In this document: positions 1 through 8,556 of the stretch, piece after piece
Layout: each line of letters opens with the position of its first letter
Numbering within the stretch: position 1 is the stretch's first letter
From: an uncultured Geobacter sp.
Lineage (GTDB): Bacteria; Desulfobacterota; Desulfuromonadia; Geobacterales; CAIOGM01
DNA: 64,000 nucleotides
Direction: 5' to 3'
Assembly: GCA_903857795.1 (NCBI GenBank)
Contig: CAIOGM010000075.1
Span: forward strand, 1 to 64,000
Position numbers and translations under genes: made by a program
Notes under the pieces: generated by a model
What the model was told of the DNA's origin: nothing
Seen by the model: only the letters and a program-made list of their open reading frames with translations
Databases searched by the model: none

Positions 1-2329
1 AGCGCTTCCCGTCGCCGTCGCTGCCGGAGATGAGGCCGGTGGCGGTGGCGGTACATGCGCCGTTGCTCTTGACCCCGGCGACACTGTTTGGATATGTTCC
101 GTTAACGGTACCCCAGGCAATGGCGCAGGAGTTGTCATTATCGCTGTCGCCAGTGTAGGGGGCGGTGACCGTGATGCTGGTTGCAGTTGCGGTGGGGAAG
201 GTCAGGGCGCCGGGCACCGTGTATTTCGGACCGATGACGGTAAATTTATTGAGTCCCTTGGCAATGCCGAAGTTGGGGTTGGTGACCGTCACGTTCCGCA
301 GCCCGAGAGCAGCGCTGGTGGTGATAGTGATGTTAGCGGTCAGGGAGGTGGCGCTGTTCCAGGTGGTGGTGTTGGTCGTGATGCCGGAACCGAAGCCGGC
401 CGCTGCGCCGCTCTGGAAGTTGGTTCCGGTGATGCTCACGTCCAGAGTGCTGTCCTGCGCCCCGCTGGCAGGTGAAAAGGCTGTGGCGGAAATCGTCGGC
501 GCGGCGGATATTATCAGGCTTCCTGAAGTTATGGCGGTCCCTGACGCGGAGGTAAGGATCAGGTTGCGCGTGGCGGCTGCCACCGCCGGGTTGACGTAGA
601 GGGTGGCGTTGATCTGGCTGTCGCTCACCACGGTAAAGGAGCTTACCTGGATATTGAGGGTGCTGCTGGTGCCGAAGGAGAGCCAGGTGACTCCGGTAAA
701 GCCGCCACCGGTAATCGTGATGTTCGCCGTGGCGCCCTGGGCAACGGCGGACGGGCTAATCGAACTCACGGCGATAATCTGGCTTGGTCCGATCAGGGTC
801 GCGGTCGCCGAGTAATCGATGCAGGTATTATATTCGAAGATCCGGTAGTACCAGGTGCCGCCGACGGTGTCGGTGAAGGTGTTGGCGGCGCCCACGTAGG
901 CGACCGTGCCGCCGACGCCGAAGGCGGACCCGACAGTATAGACCGTTCCCTCAACCGGCTGGGTGGTGTCGGTATTGACGGCGTAGCGTACGACCAGGAC
1001 GGAGTCAGTGGCGCCTCCGGACCGGGTCCAGTTGATCGCGTTGCCGCTTTGCGTACCGGCGGTGGGGGGGAGAACGTTGCTTGTCTGGACAGTAAGTGTT
1101 CCGCCCACCGTGTTGGCGCCGGCATGTGCCAGGGTGTTGGTAAAGGCGGTAATGTTGGCGGTGGTGGCGGTAACAGCCGGGATGCTGGCGCTATAGGTCA
1201 CGAGCACCTTGTAATTGGCAATGGTGCTCGTCACGGGGATCGGGGTGCCCCCCGTGAACGACCAATCGTTACCGGAGGTCGGGGCGTTCAGCGTGGTGTA
1301 GTACTGGGTGTCTCCCGCCTCGTTCATGACCTTCATGCTGGCGATGGTGGAAGTGCCGGCGGTCGTTACGGTGAGACCGGTAACGGTGTCCCCGGATGGA
1401 TTAACGGTGATGAAAGAGATCCCTGCCAGCTTCTGGTCAACGGAGCCCGGGCAGACGTTTGCGGAGCTGATAATCACGCCGTTGCCGATCTGCACGGCAT
1501 TGCTGATGTCAATATACCCCTTGAGGACCATGGCCGACATAGACCTGATTGCGGAGCTGCTGGCGGTATGCTGGGACGTGGTGGTTCCGGCGGTGACGTT
1601 GGTCGCGGCATAGGTTGCCGTGCCGTTGGCTGCGTTGCTGGAGATACTCGACACCGCAGGATTGGGGGCGCTGTTCCAGCCGGTGGACCAGGTCGAAATG
1701 GTCCGGGAGGAGGTACTGCCGGTTCGGGTGAGGCTGACGACCTCTACCGCCTGGTCACCGCTGGCGATGGTCAGGGATGAACTGAGCGGTCCGACCGCGG
1801 AGCTGTTGGCGGAGGCCCCGGTGAAGGTGCCGGTGCCGTTTAACGGGCTGTTCTGATCGACGTCACTGTAGACGGCGGCAAACACGCTGTTGTAGTTGGC
1901 GGTTCCGCCGGTGATGGTAACGACGAGATTGGTATTCGAGGCAGCCGCGATGTCGGCTTCCTTCAGGTAAAACAGAGAGGTGTGCGATATCGAGCTCGTC
2001 GCCGCGTTCGTTGGTCCGGCGGTAAGCGGCATCGTGCCGTAGCTGACGCTGCAGCTCTGTGTGTTGGTGGCGGAGGTGACCGACGACGTGACCCCGACGA
2101 CCAACACCCGGTTGGTTCCTGCGGTTACCGGATAAGGAATTGCCGCGGCTGGAAACGCGTTGGCCCCATAGACAGTTGACCACCCCTGAAGGACCGTCGC
2201 CTGAGCCCCTTTGGGTTTCGACCATCCCTGATACATGAAAACGCTGGTCAGCAAGGTGCAGAGCAGCACCAAGCCGATTTTCGCCGTCCAGTTCATTCCT
2301 CTAATTCTCTTTGCAATCACTTTTCCCAT
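1..2329 (-). CDS. TIG/IPT-repeat exported protein, partial (3' end beyond window)
   Basis: This minus-strand frame is open from an ATG at 2329 to the window edge, so at least 776 residues are present and the C-terminus is missing. A GGGGAG ribosome-binding site lies 7 nt before the ATG. Residues about 12-33 form one hydrophobic export segment. A Ser/Thr/Gly/Ala-rich beta-type region follows. Further on are two TIG/IPT-like Ig folds, recognisable from the phrases VSSISPSAVAQGATANITITG and SPASGAQDSTLDVSITGTNF. The last visible part contains GDSDNDNSCAIAW and ATATGLISGSDGDG. I see no heme motif. It lies 94 bp downstream of the 21-heme cytochrome gene on the same strand and is probably co-transcribed with it. 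I infer a secreted or outer-surface structural or adhesive role; the specific function is unknown. Confidence 0.8.
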   Translation of the reverse strand, partial: MGKVIAKRIRGMNWTAKIGLVLLCTLLTSVFMYQGWSKPKGAQATVLQGWSTVYGANAFPAAAIPYPVTAGTNRVLVVGVTSSVTSATNTQSCSVSYGTMPLTAGPTNAATSSISHTSLFYLKEADIAAASNTNLVVTITGGTANYNSVFAAVYSDVDQNSPLNGTGTFTGASANSSAVGPLSSSLTIASGDQAVEVVSLTRTGSTSSRTISTWSTGWNSAPNPAVSSISSNAANGTATYAATNVTAGTTTSQHTASSSAIRSMSAMVLKGYIDISNAVQIGNGVIISSANVCPGSVDQKLAGISFITVNPSGDTVTGLTVTTAGTSTIASMKVMNEAGDTQYYTTLNAPTSGNDWSFTGGTPIPVTSTIANYKVLVTYSASIPAVTATTANITAFTNTLAHAGANTVGGTLTVQTSNVLPPTAGTQSGNAINWTRSGGATDSVLVVRYAVNTDTTQPVEGTVYTVGSAFGVGGTVAYVGAANTFTDTVGGTWYYRIFEYNTCIDYSATATLIGPSQIIAVSSISPSAVAQGATANITITGGGFTGVTWLSFGTSSTLNIQVSSFTVVSDSQINATLYVNPAVAAATRNLILTSASGTAITSGSLIISAAPTISATAFSPASGAQDSTLDVSITGTNFQSGAAAGFGSGITTNTTTWNSATSLTANITITTSAALGLRNVTVTNPNFGIAKGLNKFTVIGPKYTVPGALTFPTATATSITVTAPYTGDSDNDNSCAIAWGTVNGTYPNSVAGVKSNGACTATATGLISGSDGDGKR

Positions 2330-2382
2330 AGGATGTCTCCCCGTTATGTAGTCTTGACTGTTTTCTGTTTGCGGTCGCGGTT

Positions 2383-2411
2383 GACGGTCCGCCTCGATTG
2401 GGCGGACCGTC
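2383..2411 (-). other. Perfect 11-bp inverted repeat between two surface-protein genes
   Basis: GACGGTCCGCC and its exact complement GGCGGACCGTC enclose a 7-nt loop. It lies just after the cytochrome stop codon on the transcribed (minus) strand. There is no U-tract, so it may be a processing or mRNA-stabilising hairpin or a weak terminator rather than a classical intrinsic terminator. Confidence 0.5.
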
Positions 2412-2423
2412 GATCACACCTGA

Positions 2424-5400
2424 TTAAAGTCTACTGTGACAATTTGCGCAGGAGAGCTTGTCGCTCCACTTGGGAGTGCCGCCGTTATGGCAAGCAATAT
2501 TGGAGCACGTCTCGCCGACACCATTCCAGCTACCCTGGATCAGGCTCTGTTTGGCGTTATCATACGAACCATTATCGACCTTGTAGCTCGTCCTGGTCCA
2601 GACGCCGCTGTAGTGATCAAAGCTGACCGGGTCAATCTGGGCCTTGGTCTTGATCCGGACATCAGTGAATGCAACGTTGACAACGCCGTTCAGATGGATG
2701 GACTTGTTGACGACCGGCCCCTGGTTGCGGGCCCCATGACATGAAACGCAGAGGCTGCCCTTGTCATTAACACTGTTGGTCACCGTAGCGCTGTGACAGG
2801 TAGTACAGCCAATGGTTGTGGACTGGGCGGGATCGCCGTGACCGGCAACAATGCCGACCGCTGCAGCCTTAGGAATGAGCACGCCGTTGGCATCGGCGAC
2901 GAGTCCGGCATGAATGCTTACCCCGTGGGCGGCATGAGCGCCGGTGGCAGGTGCATTGGCGTGGCACATGGCGCACTTGTCGCCGGTGTAGGTACCGTAC
3001 CAGTTGGGGGAAGCGGCATACACAAGCGCCGCACCCACTACGCCGTTACTGTGGCAGTAGGCGGCGGAACAGACCACGTTGGAACCGGAAACGCCGGCGA
3101 TGCCGCTGCCGCTGTTGCCGACGCCGCCGACGAGAACCAACGGATCGTTCTTGCTTCGGAGGGAGCCGTCGGCGATGGCGACGAGGGTGACTTGAATGTG
3201 CCCATCACCGTGGGAGCTGAGGCTGTTCGGGTGGCAGCTGCCGCAGTTGAAGCGGTATTCCGTTGCGGTGGATAAGTTACTGGTGTCGCCGTAGGCAACC
3301 GGGACAAGAGCGCCTATATGGGCGGCGTGCGCCCCCTTGAGAGAGTTGAGCGGATGACAGTATGAGCAGTTCGACACCCCGGTAGCCCAGTTGGGATTGG
3401 TATAGGTTATACCGGCGGGGTACTCCAGCGCTCCGTTGGAGTGACAGTACACGGTACTGCAGGTACCGGTGTCGGGAGTGAGCCCTTTGGCATAACTGCC
3501 GCCCGCCGCCAGATTGACATCATTCACGCCGTTTTGGTGCAGCAGCGTGCCGGGAACGAGAGTGGTATCGGTCGCAGCCGTCAAGTGATGGCAATCTGTA
3601 CAGCCCATCCCCAGGCTGCTGCTCAGGTGAATGGGGTGTTTCCCGGTATTGTTCAGATGGCAGGTCGCGCAGGGACCGGCAACCCGATATTTGTTCAGGT
3701 TGTCAGCAGCGGTCGAGGAGATGAATCCTGCGCCAACCAATGCATCCAGCGCACTGCTGATATTTCCCGTAACCGTTCCCTGGTTATAGCTGGCGTCGAT
3801 GGAGTCGATCAGCAATTGCTTCGCGTAGGCAGTGTTGTGGGCATAGGCGCCCGGTTCTGCCAGGAGGAGCTTGTAGTTGTAGGCGGCCCCCATGGCATTG
3901 GCTCCGCTCTGCCCCGATCCCCAGTTCGTGTTGGAGAAGGAACCGCTGTAATTCCTGAATTTCAGTGACGCCTTCAGGATATCCAGAGCGTTAATATAGT
4001 TCAAACGCTGTCCCTCGAGAACAGGCACCGTCATTGAATCGGCGCCATGACAGTTGGTGCAGACCGTAGTGGTGATACCCGTGATCGCCCCGGTGACCGG
4101 ATCGATGGTTACCGGCAGATAGGCATGCTTGTTCACCGCGGTTACGTGGCATTCAATGCAGGGACCGTTGTAGCCGGTGCTATTGTTATTCCCCATGCCG
4201 ACGTTGCGGTGTGAGTTGATGGAATAATTCGCATAGAGTCGGCCGGGGAAGTTGTAGCCCGAATTACCCTGAAGGGTGCCGGCGGCGGTAAGGTAATGCG
4301 GCGGGATGAACTTCTGATTGTTGAAGTTGCCGCTCTTGATGCTCTTGCCATTGTTGATACCGACATGGCAATCCATGCAGATGTTGGAGGTGCCCACGTT
4401 ATGATTGATGGCGGTATCATCGACATAGGGCTTGACCGGGGTGACCGTCCGGACAATGCCGGCAGGAACATCGCTATGGCAGCCAATGCAGGTAAGCACT
4501 TCCTTGGTCTTATCGGAAGCGCGGCCCCACGCGGCGATGACCTTGCCGGAGGAGTAGGCGATGAAACCGGTGGTGGTATGGCAGTGCTCGCAGCCGGGCA
4601 TGGTCTTGAAGTCTAAGGCGGTCCAGGGCAGCTCTTTGGTGGCGGCATGGCCTGACTGGGCCCACTGGCCGCGTACGGTGGCGTTGAGCGGTGTGTCGAT
4701 GTGGCAGTCGTAGCAGGTCGCGCGGGAGGTCACGTAGGAAGCGGGATACGCGCCGGTGGTGATGTTGTTGTAATGGGGCGCGCCCTGAATATCCGGAACC
4801 GTGGCGATCAAGGAGTGGGGATTATGGCAGTGAATACAAGGATTTGCTCCGATGGCGACGGGATGGCCGGGAACCGGAACCACATGGCAGATGAGGCAGG
4901 AATTAGTCAGCGGCTGGCCTCCCACGGCCAGCCCCGGATGCGCCAGGGCCAGTCCCGGATTATGACACACCTGACAAGACGGACCGCTGGAAGCTGTGGC
5001 GTGGAGAGAGCCGCTGTAAAGGTCGACCACCGTGCCGGTATGGCAGGTGAGACAGAACTGGGATGCGCCGAACTGTTTGGATTGGACGTTGATCGTTACC
5101 TGGTCGGTAGAGGTTACGCTGCCCGATGTGAGCCGCAGGGTCACCGTATAAGTTCCGGCAGTGGCTGAGGAGAAATTGGTGGCAATGGCGCCGGCGCTGT
5201 TGGCGGAGCCGGTAGTTGTGGTGAGGGTTCCGCCGGACGGCGCCGCAAAAGCATAGCTGACAACCGTGCCCCGCGGGGAGATGGTGCTGGCGCCGGCAGT
5301 GAGACGCAGCGGCACGCCGACGGAGGTTGTCTGGGACGGGAGCCCCAGGCTGGCGGTCAGGATTACCGGAGGAGGGATCAGCTTGAAGTAGACGGCCAGA

Positions 5401-5693
5401 GTCTGGATGCTCCCGCTGGGCTGAACCGTATAACTCCAGCTACTGGAGGTGAGAGGAGTGGCCGTCACTTCGGCTACCTGGGCGCTGCCGACCCTGAGGG
5501 TAACCTTGTCCAGGGTGGAGCCCGGAGTAGCCGTAATGGTGAACAGCTTCGGCACAGAAGAGTTGACAATTCCCTTGGGGCTCAAGGTGCCCCCCGCCGC
5601 TCCGGTGACGACCGAAGCGCTGATGATCCCCGCGCACGCCAATGCGGGGATGAGGAGTAGTAAGAGTGCTGCAAGACCGATCTTTTTTACCAT
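2424..5693 (-). CDS. Secreted 21-heme c-type cytochrome (Geobacter CX4CH/CXXCH family)
   Basis: The 1089-aa protein has a signal peptide at residues 1-22 (MVKK then a long Leu/Ala run ending ALACAG). It continues with about 180 residues of beta-rich sequence, including a PKD-like domain at roughly 108-204 (TYTVTLRLTSG). From Cys214 to the C-terminus I count 21 heme-attachment motifs: 18 CXXCH and three CX4CH (CSTVYCH, CSAAYCH, CSNIACH). Alternating CX4CH and CXXCH is the hallmark of the Geobacter GSu_C4xC__C2xCH repeat family. The start is supported by AAGGAGAG 8 nt upstream. Proteins of this type are extracellular or outer-membrane electron carriers; the electron acceptor here is unknown. 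A sigma-54 promoter and a repeat-bearing leader lie upstream, and the TIG-repeat gene lies downstream on the same strand. Confidence 0.9.
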   Translation of the reverse strand: MVKKIGLAALLLLLIPALACAGIISASVVTGAAGGTLSPKGIVNSSVPKLFTITATPGSTLDKVTLRVGSAQVAEVTATPLTSSSWSYTVQPSGSIQTLAVYFKLIPPPVILTASLGLPSQTTSVGVPLRLTAGASTISPRGTVVSYAFAAPSGGTLTTTTGSANSAGAIATNFSSATAGTYTVTLRLTSGSVTSTDQVTINVQSKQFGASQFCLTCHTGTVVDLYSGSLHATASSGPSCQVCHNPGLALAHPGLAVGGQPLTNSCLICHVVPVPGHPVAIGANPCIHCHNPHSLIATVPDIQGAPHYNNITTGAYPASYVTSRATCYDCHIDTPLNATVRGQWAQSGHAATKELPWTALDFKTMPGCEHCHTTTGFIAYSSGKVIAAWGRASDKTKEVLTCIGCHSDVPAGIVRTVTPVKPYVDDTAINHNVGTSNICMDCHVGINNGKSIKSGNFNNQKFIPPHYLTAAGTLQGNSGYNFPGRLYANYSINSHRNVGMGNNNSTGYNGPCIECHVTAVNKHAYLPVTIDPVTGAITGITTTVCTNCHGADSMTVPVLEGQRLNYINALDILKASLKFRNYSGSFSNTNWGSGQSGANAMGAAYNYKLLLAEPGAYAHNTAYAKQLLIDSIDASYNQGTVTGNISSALDALVGAGFISSTAADNLNKYRVAGPCATCHLNNTGKHPIHLSSSLGMGCTDCHHLTAATDTTLVPGTLLHQNGVNDVNLAAGGSYAKGLTPDTGTCSTVYCHSNGALEYPAGITYTNPNWATGVSNCSYCHPLNSLKGAHAAHIGALVPVAYGDTSNLSTATEYRFNCGSCHPNSLSSHGDGHIQVTLVAIADGSLRSKNDPLVLVGGVGNSGSGIAGVSGSNVVCSAAYCHSNGVVGAALVYAASPNWYGTYTGDKCAMCHANAPATGAHAAHGVSIHAGLVADANGVLIPKAAAVGIVAGHGDPAQSTTIGCTTCHSATVTNSVNDKGSLCVSCHGARNQGPVVNKSIHLNGVVNVAFTDVRIKTKAQIDPVSFDHYSGVWTRTSYKVDNGSYDNAKQSLIQGSWNGVGETCSNIACHNGGTPKWSDKLSCANCHSRL

Positions 5694-5817
5694 TGTTTCA
5701 CTCTCCTTTCTGAAAGTGACAGGTTGTACTGCGATGACGGCTGCTTCCTATATCCGCGAAGGTTGCTACGTACTGTTTTCCTCCTTTCCCGACAAGACAG
5801 CGAATTTCCACATCAGG

Positions 5818-5906
5818 ATAAAATTGTAGTTCACGGCTTTTTTGGATCAAATGTCCGAGTGAATAAAATGTAGTTCGCGGCTTTTTGGGATCAAATATCC
5901 GAGTAA
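5818..5906 (-). repeat. Tandem ~44-bp direct repeat in the cytochrome mRNA leader
   Basis: Copy 1 (5818-5862) and copy 2 (5863-5906) are adjacent and nearly identical. They differ at a few positions, such as TTCACGG versus TTCGCGG and ATGTCC versus ATATCC. Read on the minus strand, each copy contains CTCGGA, then TTTGATCC, an A-run and GCCG. The 5' copy can form a GGAT/ATCC stem over an ATTTG loop. The pair lies between the predicted transcription start (~5943) and the start codon (5693), so it would be transcribed. It could be an RNA-level control element or a duplicated protein-binding site. Confidence 0.7.
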
Positions 5907-5954
5907 AAAGGTAGCTCTTTCTGAAATGCGACAAACAGCGGTCGCTTGCGCAAT

Positions 5955-5972
5955 ATGCAATGACACTGCCAA
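5955..5972 (-). promoter_or_regulatory. Sigma-54 (-24/-12) promoter for the multiheme cytochrome
   Basis: On the minus strand the sequence reads TTGGCAGTGTCATTGCAT. This matches the RpoN consensus TGGCAC-N5-TTGC, with the diagnostic GG and GC doublets exactly 10 nt apart. Transcription would start near 5943 and give a leader of about 250 nt. RpoN promoters need an AAA+ enhancer-binding activator; no gene for one is visible in this window. Confidence 0.7.
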
Positions 5973-6292
5973 AAACTAATAGTGAGCGAACGTTTTTGCC
6001 GTGCACATTCCGTTCTCAATGAACCAAGTGATAAAAACTATCCTCTCACATCGATGAAACATGAAAATAACGTTCCGGAAATATAGACACAACAAACTGA
6101 GATTGGCTGTTACACAGGCGATACCGATTCAACCGGACCCACGGTTAAATGGCGGCGCTCTGGGCCGGGAAACGGCCATTTGACGGTAAGGGCGCCGGGC
6201 CGGCGGGAGAATGGATAAAGGGGAGGGTCAGAGTGGAAGAGGTGGTTGATGCGGTGGGAGAGAAGCTGCAGTCGCTGCTGCGCGGGAGAGAG
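5973..6292. other. Non-coding stretch upstream of the cytochrome promoter
   Basis: I see no convincing gene here. An activator-binding site for the sigma-54 promoter is expected in this region but I cannot point to one. A 7-bp inverted repeat (AAATGGC at 6147-6153 and GCCATTT at 6175-6181) lies downstream of the UbiB-like gene and could be a weak terminator, although it has no strong T-run. Confidence 0.4.
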
Positions 6293-7867
6293 TCAGCACG
6301 CTCTGCGCCACCAGAAGAGCTGCAGGGCCGAGACGCCGAAGCAGCAGAGTGACAGCCAGCCAGCCGCCGGGTGCGGTACCCCCCGCAGGTAAAATGCCAA
6401 GGCCACCAGCAGGGCGCTCCAGGCCAGCTGCCGCAGCCAGCGGTGAAGCGGGCGGAGCAGAGCCCGGCGGTCTTCTTCGGCCAGACGGACCACCAGCTCC
6501 CCCTGATGCAGGGTCTCCACCAGCTGGCGGCTCTTGAACAGGGTCAGCGGCAGCTGGGCGACTTCATTGCCGACGAGGCCCCAGACGCCGCTGCGCTCCC
6601 CCAGGGCGCGCCCCAGGTTTGCCTTCAGGATCGGCAGAATATCCTTGACCCCGTTGAAGTTTTCGAGGTAGCTGGTCCCCAGTCCTTCGATGATGGAGCT
6701 GACCCGCATGACATAGATGATCTCCTGGGGGAGCTTGAAGGGGTACTCCTTCATGGCGTCCATCACGCCGAAGGCCAGCTCCTGCATGGAAGTGGCGCTC
6801 AAGTGATCGCTGTCAAAGATCCGGAAGATCTCTTCCGCCAGGGCGGTCAGCTCATCCTGGGGGGCGCTGTCGGTGATGATTCCCAGCTTGCGGGTGGCCT
6901 GCACCAGAAGCTCGAACTCCCCCTCGCAGGCGGCCTTCACCGTGTTGATCATGGCCAGACGGGTGCTGTTGGGAATCCGGCTGACCATGCCGAAATCCAG
7001 CAGCACCAGCTCCCCCTGGGAGGTCACCAGCAGATTCCCCGGATGGGGATCCGCATGGAAAAACCCCTTGACCAGCATCTGTTCGGTGTAGAAGAGGACC
7101 AGCTTCTCCATCAGGACGCTGAAGGAGAGCTCCAGCCGGGCGATCCCTTCCCGGTCGTCGAAGCGGACCCCCTCTTCGAAGCTCATCACCAGCGCATCGG
7201 GGGTGCTTACATCGGGATACGGAACCGGCATCCGGACCCCGGCGTCGGGGTAGGCGTGACGAAACCGCTCCAGATTGGCCAACTCCACCTGCATCTCCAC
7301 TTCCTGCAGAATGGTCCGCCGAAAAGCCGTGAGCACCGCTTCGATTGAATTGCGGGTGTATTCGGAGAAGAGCGGCCTCAGCAGCGCCAGGAACCAGCCC
7401 AACAGACGGATATCGGCCCGCACCACCCGTTCGATCCCGTTGCGGCGCAACTTGACCGCAACCTCGACACCACTCTTCAGCCGGGCCCGGTGGACCTGAC
7501 CGATGGAGGCGCAGGCCAGCGGCTCCTCATTGAAGCAGCTGAAGCACTCCCCCCGGCCGAAAGCCCGCTCAAAGACAGCCCTGAAGTCGTGCCCTCCCAT
7601 GGGAGGGAGCTGATCATGAAGCTGGCGCAGCAGATCGAGATAGCTCCGGTCAAAAAAATCGGCCCTGGTCGCCAGGACCTGGGCCAGCTTGATGAAGCTG
7701 GCCCCCAACCGCTCGATGGCGGAGACCAGCGGAGCAGGGCCCAGGGGAGGAATCCTCAGCCAACCGGAGCGCCTCCGGATCAGCAGAAAGACCGTCAGCA
7801 GCACCCGGAAGATGGTGTAGATCCGGACCGGGTGATAGAGTCGAAAGAGGAGCGACAGCCTGCTCAC
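6293..7867 (-). CDS. UbiB/AarF (ABC1) family atypical kinase
   Basis: The 524-aa protein has the family signatures in order: a KLAQ variant of the KxGQ motif at residues 60-63, an Ala-rich loop CASIGQVH near 119-126 in place of a P-loop, the invariant Lys in VAVK near 139, catalytic HADPHPGN at 271-278, and metal-binding DFG at 291-293. Two hydrophobic segments at the C-terminus (about 480-520) suggest membrane anchoring. UbiB proteins support ubiquinone or other isoprenoid-lipid metabolism; the quinone in this organism is probably menaquinone, so the exact role is open. The start codon lies 4 nt after the stop of the phasin-like gene, so the two are probably translationally coupled. Confidence 0.88.
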   Translation of the reverse strand: MSRLSLLFRLYHPVRIYTIFRVLLTVFLLIRRRSGWLRIPPLGPAPLVSAIERLGASFIKLAQVLATRADFFDRSYLDLLRQLHDQLPPMGGHDFRAVFERAFGRGECFSCFNEEPLACASIGQVHRARLKSGVEVAVKLRRNGIERVVRADIRLLGWFLALLRPLFSEYTRNSIEAVLTAFRRTILQEVEMQVELANLERFRHAYPDAGVRMPVPYPDVSTPDALVMSFEEGVRFDDREGIARLELSFSVLMEKLVLFYTEQMLVKGFFHADPHPGNLLVTSQGELVLLDFGMVSRIPNSTRLAMINTVKAACEGEFELLVQATRKLGIITDSAPQDELTALAEEIFRIFDSDHLSATSMQELAFGVMDAMKEYPFKLPQEIIYVMRVSSIIEGLGTSYLENFNGVKDILPILKANLGRALGERSGVWGLVGNEVAQLPLTLFKSRQLVETLHQGELVVRLAEEDRRALLRPLHRWLRQLAWSALLVALAFYLRGVPHPAAGWLSLCCFGVSALQLFWWRRAC

Positions 7868-7871
7868 AGGA

Positions 7872-8165
7872 TCAGGAGAGCCCCTGACGGAGTTCAGCCA
7901 GCTCCCGGCGCAACGCTTCCAGATCGGCGCGAGTCGCCAGCCCCAGTTCGTCCACGGCCTCCTTCAGCAACTCCTTGACACTCCCCTTCAGCTGCTCCCG
8001 CTCCTCACTCCCCTTTGCCACCGCCTGAGCAAAGAACTCCCGGGCCTTACTGTCGCTCTCGCCCTTACAGCCGCGAACGGTTTCCCCGGCCTGTTCGAAC
8101 TTCTCCTTGGCCATCAGGGCGCTCCCCAGACCGAAGTAGAACAGCTGCTCCAGTTTATCTTTCAT
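7872..8165 (-). CDS. Phasin-like small coiled-coil protein
   Basis: The 97-aa protein begins MKDKLEQLFYFGLGSALMAKEK. I chose the ATG at 8165 because GAGGAG lies 9 nt upstream; a longer in-frame start at 8210 has no such site. Residues about 55-95 are rich in Glu, Lys, Arg and Leu and should form a coiled coil (ATRADLEALRRELAELRQG). This resembles small phasins and PhaF-type polyhydroxyalkanoate granule proteins, which coat granules or act as helical scaffolds. It lies immediately upstream of the UbiB-like gene. The phasin assignment rests on composition and ending only. Confidence 0.7.
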   Translation of the reverse strand: MKDKLEQLFYFGLGSALMAKEKFEQAGETVRGCKGESDSKAREFFAQAVAKGSEEREQLKGSVKELLKEAVDELGLATRADLEALRRELAELRQGLS

Positions 8166-8206
8166 GATGAGTCTCCTCTCCACTGTATGAGTGCGGCTGC
8201 AGAGTG

Positions 8207-8512
8207 TCACCGCGATGGCGGCGTTATCCCGTTGATCTTGTTCTTCAGGATGATGCTCGGCTTGTAGGTCAGCACCTTGCGGGCGGTCACGGTCAGCTCC
8301 TCACCGGTTTGCGGGTTGCGCCCTCTCCGGTCCCTCTTGCTCTTCACCTCGAAATTGCCGAATCCCGCGATCTTGAGCTTTCCTTCCGTCTCCAGTATCT
8401 GCTTCATCAGCTCCAGAATCAGTTCTGTGAGCTTCATGCTTTCGTTCTTTGTGTGGCCGTATGAGGAGAACAATTTCTCGTGAATCAGATCAGCAATATC
8501 CGCTTTCGTCAT
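8207..8512 (-). CDS. ihfA: Integration host factor alpha-like DNA-bending protein (HU/IHF family)
   Basis: The 101-aa protein matches the HU/IHF fold along its whole length: an N-terminal helical part (MTKADIADLIHEKL), the GFGNFEVKSKRDRRGRNPQTGEE strand and beta-arm with the conserved RxGRNPxTGE tip, and the VLTYKPSIILKNKIN helix. The arm and start are more like IHF-alpha than HU. AGGAGAG lies upstream of the start. IHF bends DNA and is a common partner of sigma-54 promoters, which fits the RpoN promoter at 5.96 kb. It sits in the minus-strand run between pssA and the phasin-like gene. Confidence 0.88.
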   Translation of the reverse strand: MTKADIADLIHEKLFSSYGHTKNESMKLTELILELMKQILETEGKLKIAGFGNFEVKSKRDRRGRNPQTGEELTVTARKVLTYKPSIILKNKINGITPPSR

Positions 8513-8556
8513 TACTCTCTCCTGTATGGTTTCAGCGCCGCGGTTGGTGTGGGTTG

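Noticed and set aside
5694-5960. Possible c-di-GMP (GEMM) riboswitch
   Set aside because: The expected conserved GEMM core and tetraloop-receptor pattern could not be found in the leader on either strand.
5698-6006. 102-codon frame on the minus strand before the cytochrome
   Set aside because: It translates the promoter and the tandem repeat, has no ribosome-binding site and no recognisable protein features.
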